Positions 27,004-36,688 of a stretch of DNA of 64,000 nt are shown piece by piece. The DNA comes from Marinobacterium marinum (GTDB lineage Bacteria; Pseudomonadota; Gammaproteobacteria; Pseudomonadales; Balneatricaceae), in assembly GCF_013868415.1 (NCBI RefSeq), contig NZ_JACEMT010000032.1:1-64000 (forward strand), read 5' to 3'. Numbering within the stretch: the stretch's first letter is position 1; every line of letters starts with the position of its first letter. The translations under genes and the position numbers were made by a program. Below the pieces are notes generated by a model. That model was not told the origin of the DNA and searched no databases. It saw only the letters and a program-made list of their open reading frames with translations.

Positions 27004-27606
27004 GAGATATCCCTCAATTGCTTCCTGCACCCTCTTTGCGGAAACAACCGAAAACGTCTGGGATAATAGAAATAACCCAAAAACTATTAAAAACAGAGAA
27101 ACTCCAATCACAACAAAAATTCCAGCTATCGATTGTGACTGAACGGCATTTGTCATTGCCAAAAACGGGAAACCTATTAACAACAATAAAACACCAGCTA
27201 TCATATTGTACCAATAGCCAATCCTATCGAAATTCGATATTTTTACCTCTAATTTACCATCATTTATCTCTAAATGGCTTCTAGCTCTTATAAAATGAGA
27301 AATCGAAAGCTCTCTGTTCAGTCTTGCGTACCAATCAATGCATGCATCCCTAATAACCTTCTCCATCTTCACTTTATGGACCAGTCTAAAATATTCATTT
27401 TCTATTTCATCTTCGAAATGAACTTTCAGATTTCCATTTATCGAACCTATGGACACAGCCTCCTTCAATAGCTCAATCCTTCTCTTTTTATAGGTATCTG
27501 TGAAGGACAAGATATTTTTCAGGTTAAACAAAATACCCAAAACAATCGCGATGGAAAACGCGGCGTATTCTCCCTGAGAAATGAACTCAAACGCCTTGTC
27601 AAACAT
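26998..27606 (-). CDS. Cassette-encoded membrane protein of unknown function
   Basis: 202 residues. One hydrophobic segment lies near residues 15-30 (AAFSIAIVLGILFNL), followed by a charged cytoplasmic-looking stretch (about 36-125) and two adjacent C-terminal helices (MIAGVLLLLIGFPFLAM and IAGIFVVIGVSLFLIVFGLFLL). No motif points to a function. AAAAGGAAGC precedes the ATG. The TAA stop forms part of the attC box, as expected for a cassette gene. Confidence 0.78.
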   Translation of the reverse strand: MFDKAFEFISQGEYAAFSIAIVLGILFNLKNILSFTDTYKKRRIELLKEAVSIGSINGNLKVHFEDEIENEYFRLVHKVKMEKVIRDACIDWYARLNRELSISHFIRARSHLEINDGKLEVKISNFDRIGYWYNMIAGVLLLLIGFPFLAMTNAVQSQSIAGIFVVIGVSLFLIVFGLFLLSQTFSVVSAKRVQEAIEGYLM

Positions 27607-27623
27607 TCTTAAGCTTCCTTTTC

Positions 27624-27692
27624 ATGTAATGCCCGTAACACTTGACCGAAAAAGCGTAGCTTTTTTGGGTCAAGTGCTTACGTTTGTTAGCA
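27624..27692 (-). other. attC site with altered core, about 69 bases
   Basis: Minus strand: TGCTAACAAACG, then long arms (GTAAGCACTTGACC...GGTCAAGTG-TTACG) around a TACGC loop, closing with GGGCATTACAT. By comparison with GGGCGTTACAC at 29354-29360, the invariant GTT of the core has become ATT. Confidence 0.75.
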
Positions 27693-27706
27693 GTTTTCTT
27701 TAAACA

Positions 27707-28558
27707 CTACTGTTCAGCCTTTTTCTCTTGCTGTTTCTTCCAGTCTTCATATCGTTGCTGACGAAGACGGCTTTCTTCTTCACGGTCAGCTGAAGAGTAC
27801 GTATTCACCTGGAGCCTATTAGGTGATGAGTTAACTACCTTACCAAACTGCTCTGTTAGCTTATTCAAGTCATCAGCTATTTTATGTAAAGGGTCGCCTC
27901 CACCGACTTCAGAAACTCCCTTATACTCTTTGAAATCCACAACTAATTCATTTGAATACTGCTCACCGTTCACATCTGAAAATGTTATTTCGATTTTAAA
28001 AAAAGGGGAAAAAACATCGTCACCATCTAGCTTTCCTTTTAAATCAAAAAAGCTAAATAGGAAGCTCTCAACTTTTTGGCCTATACCAAGGGAATGTATT
28101 CCTTCTGAAAAAATATGAAGTTTCAAGAATTCATCAACTATAGGATTATCTGTATCAAAAATTTCGGACCCGCTACTATCTGAAAACTTAAATTTCAAAT
28201 TTCGCGCTATTCCTTTACCAAGATTATTAATTTCCACCTCGATTAAATTAAAGGAAACTGGGCTATTTTTTAATCGAAGTGAAACGTTAGGGCGTATATT
28301 CTCTCGTTTGAGCTCGTTTACCTGTTCAATCTGTGCTTCACGCAGATACCAAGTTTCTTTTGCCAATATAAAAGTCAATATGGCAATTGCTACAGTTGCT
28401 AATGCACTAGTCCAAGAAGAAAGTGAATCAGCTGTAAGTAAGTTTGAGAGCTGTATTTGACTTCCTGTAACTAGGCCAAGAATAAATATTATAGGCGCAG
28501 CAACAACGCCGGAAACGATAAGTAAAGGGATCAAACTTCTTTCATTTTCACGTTTCAC
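27707..28558 (-). CDS. Cassette-encoded two-helix membrane protein
   Basis: 283 residues. Two N-terminal membrane helices (about 11-32 and 47-65) are followed by a short helical linker and a large soluble domain with beta-sandwich character (about 85-225: RPNVSLRLKNSPVSFNLIEVEINNLGKGIARNLKFKF, VNGEQYSNELVVDF). A charged C-terminal tail ends in ESRLRQQRYEDWKKQQEKK. This layout resembles uncharacterised membrane proteins with an Ig-like domain found among mobile genes. GTG start with GGAG upstream. Function unknown. Confidence 0.78.
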   Translation of the reverse strand: MKRENERSLIPLLIVSGVVAAPIIFILGLVTGSQIQLSNLLTADSLSSWTSALATVAIAILTFILAKETWYLREAQIEQVNELKRENIRPNVSLRLKNSPVSFNLIEVEINNLGKGIARNLKFKFSDSSGSEIFDTDNPIVDEFLKLHIFSEGIHSLGIGQKVESFLFSFFDLKGKLDGDDVFSPFFKIEITFSDVNGEQYSNELVVDFKEYKGVSEVGGGDPLHKIADDLNKLTEQFGKVVNSSPNRLQVNTYSSADREEESRLRQQRYEDWKKQQEKKAEQ

Positions 28559-28573
28559 TATTTTCTCCTAGCC

Positions 28574-28642
28574 TGCTAACGCCGTGCTCTGGGGCAAACC
28601 GGAGCGAAGCGTAGGTTTGTCCCTAGCAGCACTTTGTTACAC
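28574..28642 (-). other. attC site, about 69 bases
   Basis: Minus strand: GTGTAACAAAGTGCT at the start, overlapping the TAA stop of the upstream gene (28637-28639). Arms GGGACAAACC...GGTTTGCCCC and GTGCTGC...GAGCAC enclose a TACGCTTCGCTCC loop, and the site closes with GGCGTTAGCA. It is the best conserved site of the array. Confidence 0.85.
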
Positions 28643-29338
28643 ATTTTCATCATCGTTACCACCTGGTATATAAACTTTATCTTCTTCAATAGGATTAAGC
28701 GACAAGCAAAGCATGAATAAATTAAAAATAACAAATACAGCCATGCCGGCGTTGATGAACCGGTTAACCCAAAAGCCAAAGTCTTTATCTAGAAGAAGCT
28801 CCGCTTGTTGTGTAATCGTGATTAGGTTTTCGGCACCCAGAACAAGATAATTTAAGGCGAAAAGAGAGACTAGCGCAAAGCCCACATTCAGATTTACATG
28901 CTTGATCTTGATTTCCTCTTCATGCTTCTCAACTATATCTAGAACAACCTTGTCTTTTTTCTTCAACGCTCTATCTTTTATTAGTGACGGATAATGCCAG
29001 CCATCGCTAAGATTATTTTCCTTTGCCGAACTCCAAAACCATTTAAAATACACCCATGCAACACCTAATCTACTAATCTGGCGTAATGCTGGAAAAAATA
29101 GCGCCATTCCAAAGAAGAAAACACCAAGAAAAATAATTGCATTCGCTGCATTCACCTCCGGCTCATTTAGATTCTGAAACGAAGACAATATGTTCTTTCC
29201 AAAGAATATTACTAAACAAGAATCAAGCAGCAATATGAAGGAAGTAAAAAGCATGAAGTGCCGAAACTCCACTGCTTTTTCAACAAAACTGGTACTTGAA
29301 GCTACTATTTTTGAAATTGACGGTCCCGAATCAGACAC
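28637..29338 (-). CDS. Cassette-encoded multi-pass membrane protein
   Basis: 233 residues, four predicted membrane helices: near 26-48, 63-85, 150-170 and 188-210. Between the second and third lies a cytoplasmic stretch of about 60 charged residues (FKWFWSSAKENNLSDGWHYPSLIKDRALKKKDK). No enzyme motif is visible. A strong AAGGAGG precedes the GTG start. Its TAA stop lies within the next attC box, a firm sign of cassette origin. Function unknown. Confidence 0.8.
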   Translation of the reverse strand: MSDSGPSISKIVASSTSFVEKAVEFRHFMLFTSFILLLDSCLVIFFGKNILSSFQNLNEPEVNAANAIIFLGVFFFGMALFFPALRQISRLGVAWVYFKWFWSSAKENNLSDGWHYPSLIKDRALKKKDKVVLDIVEKHEEEIKIKHVNLNVGFALVSLFALNYLVLGAENLITITQQAELLLDKDFGFWVNRFINAGMAVFVIFNLFMLCLSLNPIEEDKVYIPGGNDDENV

Positions 29339-29353
29339 GCTTCCTCCTTAGGT

Positions 29354-29454
29354 GTGTAACGCCCGCCTAACAGGCGTAAAATGCTTGGCTAAAATTAGGA
29401 ACGAAGTGACGCAAGCCAAGCTTTTTACGTCCTTTGTTGAGGCGTTTGTTATAC
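29354..29454 (-). other. attC site, about 101 bases
   Basis: Minus strand: GTATAACAAACGCCTCAAC at the start, GCGTTACAC at the end. The inner arms CGTAAAAAGCTTGGC and GCCAAGC-ATTTTACG pair over 15 bases with one bulge, and the outer arms also pair imperfectly. It begins immediately after the TAG stop of the 264-residue gene. Confidence 0.85.
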
Positions 29455-30249
29455 CTATTTATTTGCTAATTGTCCCTTTTTATAGCCTAAGTATTTTCGC
29501 CCTAGTTCATCAAGGATATATCCTGGAACATCTTTACCGTCATCATCTTCAACCATTGCGTTATACTTAATGAAATTTTGTGATTCTAATTGTTTTAAAG
29601 CAATTGATACTTTATCCAAGTCCAAGTTGAGTGTAGAGGCAATATCTGCTGCTATTTGAACATGCCCATCTTTTAATCCAGTATGTGCATTTAATATTTG
29701 ATATTCAGTGTCGGTTAATTGAATTTTACTAGGATCTGCTTTCGGGTCGGGGGGAGTTAACTCAGAAAGTTTATGATACAACTCAGCGTTTTCTTCAGTG
29801 AGTGTCGTAATTATATCTTTGAGTTGATTTGTTGCATCTTGATTCTCAGATACTATTTTTCTGATTTGTTTGTCTTTGTCTAAAATCTCTTGTCTTAAAA
29901 GCAAAGACTGTTCGACCGAAAGTTGCTGTTTCATAGATAAAGATTGTTTCAAAGCTCTTTGAGCATGTTGTACTTTTTCCCATACCCAAAACGGTATATA
30001 TGCAACAAGAGGATACAATAGCGCAATTAATGAACCTGCAATAACAGGGTAAATGATGTTGGTGTTTAGGTTACTATATTGCTCTGTGAATACTTGAAGT
30101 TTAGTTTCTATTTTTCCATCAGATAAAACCATATAAAGAATTGATTGCCAATTAAAATAAAACCACGAAATTGCAATACTTCCAATCAAGGGACTTGATA
30201 TGCGTTCGTATAAATTTGCTTTAATTGATGTGCTTAATTCCTTAAACAT
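29455..30249 (-). CDS. Membrane protein with coiled coil and winged-helix-like tail
   Basis: 264 residues in three parts. Residues 1-95 contain two membrane helices around ISSPLIGSIAISWFYFNWQSIL and IIYPVIAGSLIALLYPLVAYI. Residues 100-165 form a coiled coil (heptads in EILDKDKQIRKIVSENQDATNQLKDIITTLTEENAEL). Residues 175-260 resemble a winged helix-turn-helix (IQLTDTEYQILNAHTGLKDG...ASTLNLDLDKVSIALKQLESQNFI). A membrane sensor or signal protein with a nucleic-acid-binding-like end is possible but unproven. ATG with GGAG upstream. It would be the first cassette in transcription order. Confidence 0.78.
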   Translation of the reverse strand: MFKELSTSIKANLYERISSPLIGSIAISWFYFNWQSILYMVLSDGKIETKLQVFTEQYSNLNTNIIYPVIAGSLIALLYPLVAYIPFWVWEKVQHAQRALKQSLSMKQQLSVEQSLLLRQEILDKDKQIRKIVSENQDATNQLKDIITTLTEENAELYHKLSELTPPDPKADPSKIQLTDTEYQILNAHTGLKDGHVQIAADIASTLNLDLDKVSIALKQLESQNFIKYNAMVEDDDGKDVPGYILDELGRKYLGYKKGQLANK

Positions 30250-30263
30250 AACTCTCCAAATAG

Positions 30264-30327
30264 GTATAACAGCCTATTTATAAGGTCTACTACCTTATAA
30301 TAATTATTAGCGGGTATACCTTATAAT
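30264..30327. repeat. Palindrome and direct repeat at the right edge of the array
   Basis: TTATAAGGT-N5-ACCTTATAA (30278-30300) is a perfect 9-bp inverted repeat, and ACCTTATAAT recurs 26 bases on (30318-30327). Flanked by GTATAAC (30264-30270) and CGCTAAT on the minus strand, it may be a degenerate attC about 50 bases long, or an operator/promoter region for the first cassette gene. Confidence 0.45.
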
Positions 30328-30550
30328 GACCCAATATAAATTTAACCAATTGATAATTAACAGTTTTATTTCCATGACACCTGTAAAAAGGTAAATCTAC
30401 GTATCGAAAGTGTGCTCAGCGGGTACAACGTACGCCAACCACCTGTGTCATCAATAACCAACACTATAATCAGATCATGCTCGACTGACCAGTCAACCTA
30501 AGTACAAACCCCAATATTCACATCCAGCCCGATACGGCCGAGTTCCAAAC
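30328..30550. other. AT-rich gap between cassette array and clpB terminator
   Basis: No gene, integrase remnant or tRNA-like sequence is visible. Base composition returns gradually from AT-rich to typical from about 30.4 kb. Confidence 0.5.
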
Positions 30551-30584
30551 AAAAAAGCCCACCGATCTCTCGGCAGGCTTTTTC
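30551..30584 (-). terminator. Intrinsic terminator of clpB
   Basis: On the minus strand AAGCCTGCCGA-GAGA-TCGGTGGGCTT followed by TTTT, 30 bases after the clpB stop. Confidence 0.8.
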
Positions 30585-30614
30585 TCTAAGCGAATCACTG
30601 TTCAGGCGGGATGG

Positions 30615-33191
<2,577 letters not shown>

Positions 33192-33267
33192 GAGGTCTCC
33201 TGTGGATCTCTCTGTGCCAAGGTCCGACACACGCAGTCAGACATGTAGGCGTTTCTGTTACTACTAT

Positions 33268-33295
33268 AGATAGGGTCGATCCAGGGCGCTTCAAG
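33268..33295 (-). promoter_or_regulatory. Sigma-32 heat-shock promoter of clpB
   Basis: On the minus strand CTTGAAG (33289-33295), a 13-base spacer and CCCTATCT (33268-33275). This matches the sigma-32 consensus CTTGAAA-N13-15-CCCCATnT closely. It lies about 77 bases before the clpB start codon. Confidence 0.8.
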
Positions 33296-33338
33296 AGTGC
33301 GGGGCAATTAAATTAGTCAAAACTTATACAGAGGTAGA

Positions 33339-33356
33339 CCGTCTTATTTCTGTAAC
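33339..33356 (+). promoter_or_regulatory. Possible Pho box upstream of phoX
   Basis: CCGTCTT-ATTT-CTGTAAC: two 7-mers at 11-base pitch that match CTGTCAT-N4-CTGTCAT at ten of fourteen positions, about 60 bases before the phoX start. PhoB control would suit a phosphatase. Confidence 0.35.
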
Positions 33357-33414
33357 GACACACTGTTAAAAAAGCTTATCGCTTCATATGCTTATAGATA
33401 ACAGGACCGACACA

Positions 33415-35334
33415 ATGAATCAGCACCCGCACATTGACCCTGAAGATCATCCGGAACTGGAACACACCGATTTTGATCGCCTGACCGCCAAGGGCGTCAG
33501 CCGCCGCAGCTTTCTGCTGGGCAGTGCCGGTGCCATGGGCCTGTTCCTGGCCGCCAATCCGCTGACCCAGGCCGTAGCAGCCGTCACACGCCCGATGTCC
33601 AGCCCGCTGCTGGGCTTCAAGGCCGTTCCCGCCAGCACCGCCGACACTTTCGTGGTGCCCGAAGGTTACGTCGCCAAGCCGCTGATTGCCTGGGGCGACC
33701 CGATCCTGAAAGGTGCCCCGGCGTTTGACGAGTCCGGTACCCAGAATGCCAACGCCCAGGCCGGACAGTTTGGCGACAACACCGATGGCATGAGCTTTTT
33801 CCCGCTGACCGAGGACAGAGCACTGCTGGCGGTCAACAATGAATACACCAATTATGAATACCTTTTTGCGCATCAGGGCAAACAGGCTCTGAACGCCGAT
33901 GAGGTACAGAAATCTCAGGCGGCGCATGGTGTTTCCATCTTCGAAATTCGCCGTAACGCTCAGGGCGAATGGCAGGTGGCATCCGCGTCCGACCATAACC
34001 GTCGCATTACCGCCTATACCCCGATGGAACTGACCGGCCCCGCTGCCGGACACTCACTGATGCGTACAGCGCATGACCCGGAAGGCAAGTACCCGCTGGG
34101 CACCTTCAACAACTGCGCCAATGGCCAGACGCCCTGGGGCACCTATCTGACCTGTGAAGAAAACTTCCACAAGTACTTCGCAGCACCGGAAGACGCGCCG
34201 GACGTCGAGCTGCCCGCTCGTGACAAGCGCTACGGCCTCAAGTCAGGCAACCGGGACTTCCAGTGGTATCGCCATGACGAGCGTTTCGATCTGAGCAAGC
34301 ACCCGAATGAACCGCACCGTTTTGGCTGGGTAGTCGAGATCGATCCGATGGACCCCACGTCCACGCCGAAGAAACGCACCGCGCTGGGACGCTTCAAGCA
34401 TGAAAATGCGGCTCTGACCATCGATCCTTCCGGTCACGTAGTGGTGTATCTGGGCGATGACGAGCGTGGCGAGCACCTATACAAGTTTGTTTCCAAAGGC
34501 CTGTACAACGCGGATGACCAGAAGGCCAACCGTGATCTGCTGGAAGACGGCACCCTCTACGTGGCCCGCTTCTCGGCCAAGGACGGTGAGACCAAGGGTC
34601 TGGGCGAGTGGATCGAGCTGACCCACGGCAAGAACGGCCTGACCGCCGAGAACGGCTTTGCCGACCAGGCGGAAGTGCTGATCTTCGCCCGTGAAGCCGC
34701 CACTCGGGTAGAAGCTACCACCATGGACCGCCCGGAATGGGTTGCTGTACACCCGAACAACAAGGCCGTGTTCTGCACCCTGACCAATAACAAGAACCGT
34801 GGTCAGGACGGCCAGCCGGTGGGTGGCCCCAACCCTCGCGCCAAGAACAACTACGGACAGATCGTACGCTGGTGGCCCCATGAGGGCAGCCATGTGGATA
34901 ACCGTTTCAGCTGGGACCTGTTTGCCGTGGCCGGCAACCCGACCACCGCCAAGGGACTCTATGCCGGCAGTGACAACATCAATGCCGAGAACATGTTCAA
35001 CAGCCCCGACGGACTGGGCTTCGATGATGCCGGTCGCCTGTGGATACAAACAGACGGCAAGTATTCCAATGCGGGTGAATATGCGGGCATGGGCAATAAC
35101 CAGATGCTCTGCGCCGACCCGGAGAGTGGCGAGATCCGTCGTTTCGCCACCGGCCCCGTCGCCTGTGAAATCACCGGTCTGGCGTTCTCACCCGATCAGC
35201 GCACGGTGTTCATCGGTGTACAGCACCCCGGCGAAGATCTGGCACCGTCCCACTTCCCGGCCGGCGGCACCAGCAAGCCTCGCTCCACCATCATGATGGT
35301 ACAGCGCAAGGACGGCGGCATTATCGGCAGCTGA
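33415..35334 (+). CDS. phoX: PhoX-family alkaline phosphatase, Tat-exported
   Basis: About 639 residues. A twin-arginine signal lies at residues 37-75 (GVSRRSFLLGSAGAMG...), so the protein is exported folded, as expected for PhoX, whose active site holds iron and calcium. Family blocks follow: FGDNTDGMSFFPL, NNEYTNYEYLF, TPWGTYLTCEENFHKYF, ERGEHLYKFVS and PEWVAVHPNNKAVFCTLTNN. It releases phosphate from organic phosphates in the periplasm. AGGA precedes the ATG at 33415. A strong terminator follows. It sits between clpB and pgeF, where P. aeruginosa has no such gene. Confidence 0.93.
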   Translation: MNQHPHIDPEDHPELEHTDFDRLTAKGVSRRSFLLGSAGAMGLFLAANPLTQAVAAVTRPMSSPLLGFKAVPASTADTFVVPEGYVAKPLIAWGDPILKGAPAFDESGTQNANAQAGQFGDNTDGMSFFPLTEDRALLAVNNEYTNYEYLFAHQGKQALNADEVQKSQAAHGVSIFEIRRNAQGEWQVASASDHNRRITAYTPMELTGPAAGHSLMRTAHDPEGKYPLGTFNNCANGQTPWGTYLTCEENFHKYFAAPEDAPDVELPARDKRYGLKSGNRDFQWYRHDERFDLSKHPNEPHRFGWVVEIDPMDPTSTPKKRTALGRFKHENAALTIDPSGHVVVYLGDDERGEHLYKFVSKGLYNADDQKANRDLLEDGTLYVARFSAKDGETKGLGEWIELTHGKNGLTAENGFADQAEVLIFAREAATRVEATTMDRPEWVAVHPNNKAVFCTLTNNKNRGQDGQPVGGPNPRAKNNYGQIVRWWPHEGSHVDNRFSWDLFAVAGNPTTAKGLYAGSDNINAENMFNSPDGLGFDDAGRLWIQTDGKYSNAGEYAGMGNNQMLCADPESGEIRRFATGPVACEITGLAFSPDQRTVFIGVQHPGEDLAPSHFPAGGTSKPRSTIMMVQRKDGGIIGS

Positions 35335-35354
35335 TTCGTCATCTTCGGAACATC

Positions 35355-35387
35355 AAGGGCTGTACCGCCAGGCGGGCAGCCCTTTTG
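35355..35387 (+). terminator. Intrinsic terminator of phoX
   Basis: GGGCTG...CAGCCC with an inner CCGCC/GGCGG pair, followed by TTTT, 20 bases after the phoX stop. Confidence 0.8.
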
Positions 35388-35539
35388 TGTTTCTGTCCGC
35401 TACACTGAAACCGCTACCGTCGATCAACCGCCCTGTTCGCTCGCCTTCATACCGGGTTCAGTCGGACTGTTGTCTCATACAGGCAGACTATCAGCGGGCA
35501 GATCCACACCTTCTTGCCCAACCGTTGGGGGGAGACACC

Positions 35540-35902
35540 ATGAGAAAACTGATTCAGGCCCTGTCCCTGGCAGCACTGCTGCCAACAGCTGCCATGGCCG
35601 ACGATTTGACACTGGACTCAGCAGTTGGTGGCGCGGTCGGCGGAGCCATCGGCGGCGCATTGGGGGCCGAGCTGGGGGGCCGTGATGGCGCCATCGCCGG
35701 ATCAGGCATCGGCGCGGCCGTCGGTACGGCAATCAACACCCGTGAGCATCGTGACCGCGATCATGATCGTGACGATTACCGAAGAAGGGATGACCGTCGC
35801 TATCGCGAATACCGCGAAGAACACCACCATCATTACCGGGGCGAACGCCGCAACGGTTCCGGTTTCTGTCCTCCCGGACAGGCGAAAAAGGGACGTTGCT
35901 GA
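35540..35902 (+). CDS. Secreted glycine-zipper protein with charged tail
   Basis: 120 residues. Signal peptide MRKLIQALSLAALLPTAAMA, cleaved near residue 20. Then comes a glycine-zipper (GGAVGGAIGGALGAELGG, and GAAVGTAI), a glycine/alanine helix pair that can insert in or associate with membranes. The tail (about 72-115) is packed with Arg, Asp, Tyr and His, and the end is GFCPPGQAKKGRC with two cysteines. Function unknown; an envelope-associated role fits. GGGGAGACACC precedes the ATG at 35540. Confidence 0.8.
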   Translation: MRKLIQALSLAALLPTAAMADDLTLDSAVGGAVGGAIGGALGAELGGRDGAIAGSGIGAAVGTAINTREHRDRDHDRDDYRRRDDRRYREYREEHHHHYRGERRNGSGFCPPGQAKKGRC

Positions 35903-35959
35903 TCCCCAGGCTGCGCACTGTACAGCCAGCCGGTGCCGGTCAACGACCGGCGCCGAACC

Positions 35960-36688
35960 TCAGGCTATCCAGATCAGGCTCGCCATGCGCCCGGTGCGAC
36001 CGTCGCGCCGGTAGGAAAAGAACAGATCCTGCTCGGTATAGGTGCAGTGCTCACCTCCCGTAATCATGCTCACACCCGCCGCCTGCAAGCGCAGGGTTGC
36101 CAGCCTGTACAGGTCCGCCAGCCAGCGGTCGGCATGTGCAGGAGAAGGTCTGAACGCGGCGATGGCCTCCGCATCCCTCGCCATAAAGGCACTGCGAACC
36201 TCAGACCCGACTTCAAACGCCTGCGGCCCGATTGCAGGACCCAGCCAGACGCGAACACGCTCGGGCTCATGGAAAGTGTCCAGAGTTGCTTCCAGCACCC
36301 CGTTCAGCAGTCCACGCCACCCCGCATGCGCCGCCGCAACCTGCTCACCACGTTCATCCGCGAACAGAACCGGCAGACAATCGGCCGTCATCACCGCACA
36401 TACCACACCCGGTGTCCGGGTCCAGCAGCCGTCGGCCTCACGCACCACGCCATCGGCACGCGCTTCCACCACCTGAACACCGTGTACCTGTGTCAGCCAC
36501 TGAGGCTGCGCCAATGCCAGCGAGGTCTGCAGGCGGCACCGATTTTCGGCAACCGCCCCAGGCCGATCACCCACATGGTCACCCAGATTCAGACTGTCCC
36601 AGGGCGCTTCGCTGACCCCGCCTGCGCGGGTGGTACTCAACGCCTGCACACCGGGCGCCAGCATCTGTTCAGGACGGATCAGTTTCAT
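35960..36688 (-). CDS. pgeF: Peptidoglycan editing factor PgeF (YfiH, laccase-like)
   Basis: 242 residues of the YfiH/PgeF family. Conserved blocks: NLGDHVGD, QVHG near residue 69, TADCLPVLFAD near 119-129 and HAGWRGLLNGVLE near 140-152, holding the His and Cys residues that bind zinc or copper in the family. These proteins remove wrongly built muropeptide precursors. The ATG overlaps the rluD stop by ATGA, the usual rluD-pgeF coupling. Confidence 0.93.
   Translation of the reverse strand: MKLIRPEQMLAPGVQALSTTRAGGVSEAPWDSLNLGDHVGDRPGAVAENRCRLQTSLALAQPQWLTQVHGVQVVEARADGVVREADGCWTRTPGVVCAVMTADCLPVLFADERGEQVAAAHAGWRGLLNGVLEATLDTFHEPERVRVWLGPAIGPQAFEVGSEVRSAFMARDAEAIAAFRPSPAHADRWLADLYRLATLRLQAAGVSMITGGEHCTYTEQDLFFSYRRDGRTGRMASLIWIA

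Larger units (their letters stand above)
25183..30270 (-). mobile_element. Orphan integron cassette array (CALIN-type), no integrase
   Basis: Seven genes, all on the minus strand and visibly richer in A+T than the flanks. Several are separated by imperfect palindromes of 58-101 bases that start (minus strand) with a TAAC-containing box and end with GTTA or its variant. At one boundary the stop codon of the upstream gene overlaps the box by three bases (28637-28639), and others end within a few bases of it. This is the structure of integron cassettes. No tyrosine integrase, attI or Pc promoter is recognisable. Ends are placed at the terminal core-like boxes ATCCAAC (25183) and GTATAAC (30264-30270). 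Confidence 0.75.

Noticed and set aside
30328-30614. Integrase gene or attI remnant beside the cassette array
   Set aside because: No frame with tyrosine recombinase motifs exists between the array and clpB on either strand.
33350-33369. CTGTAAC and CTGTTAA as a Pho box
   Set aside because: The repeats are 13 bases apart, not 11; the site at 33339-33356 fits better.
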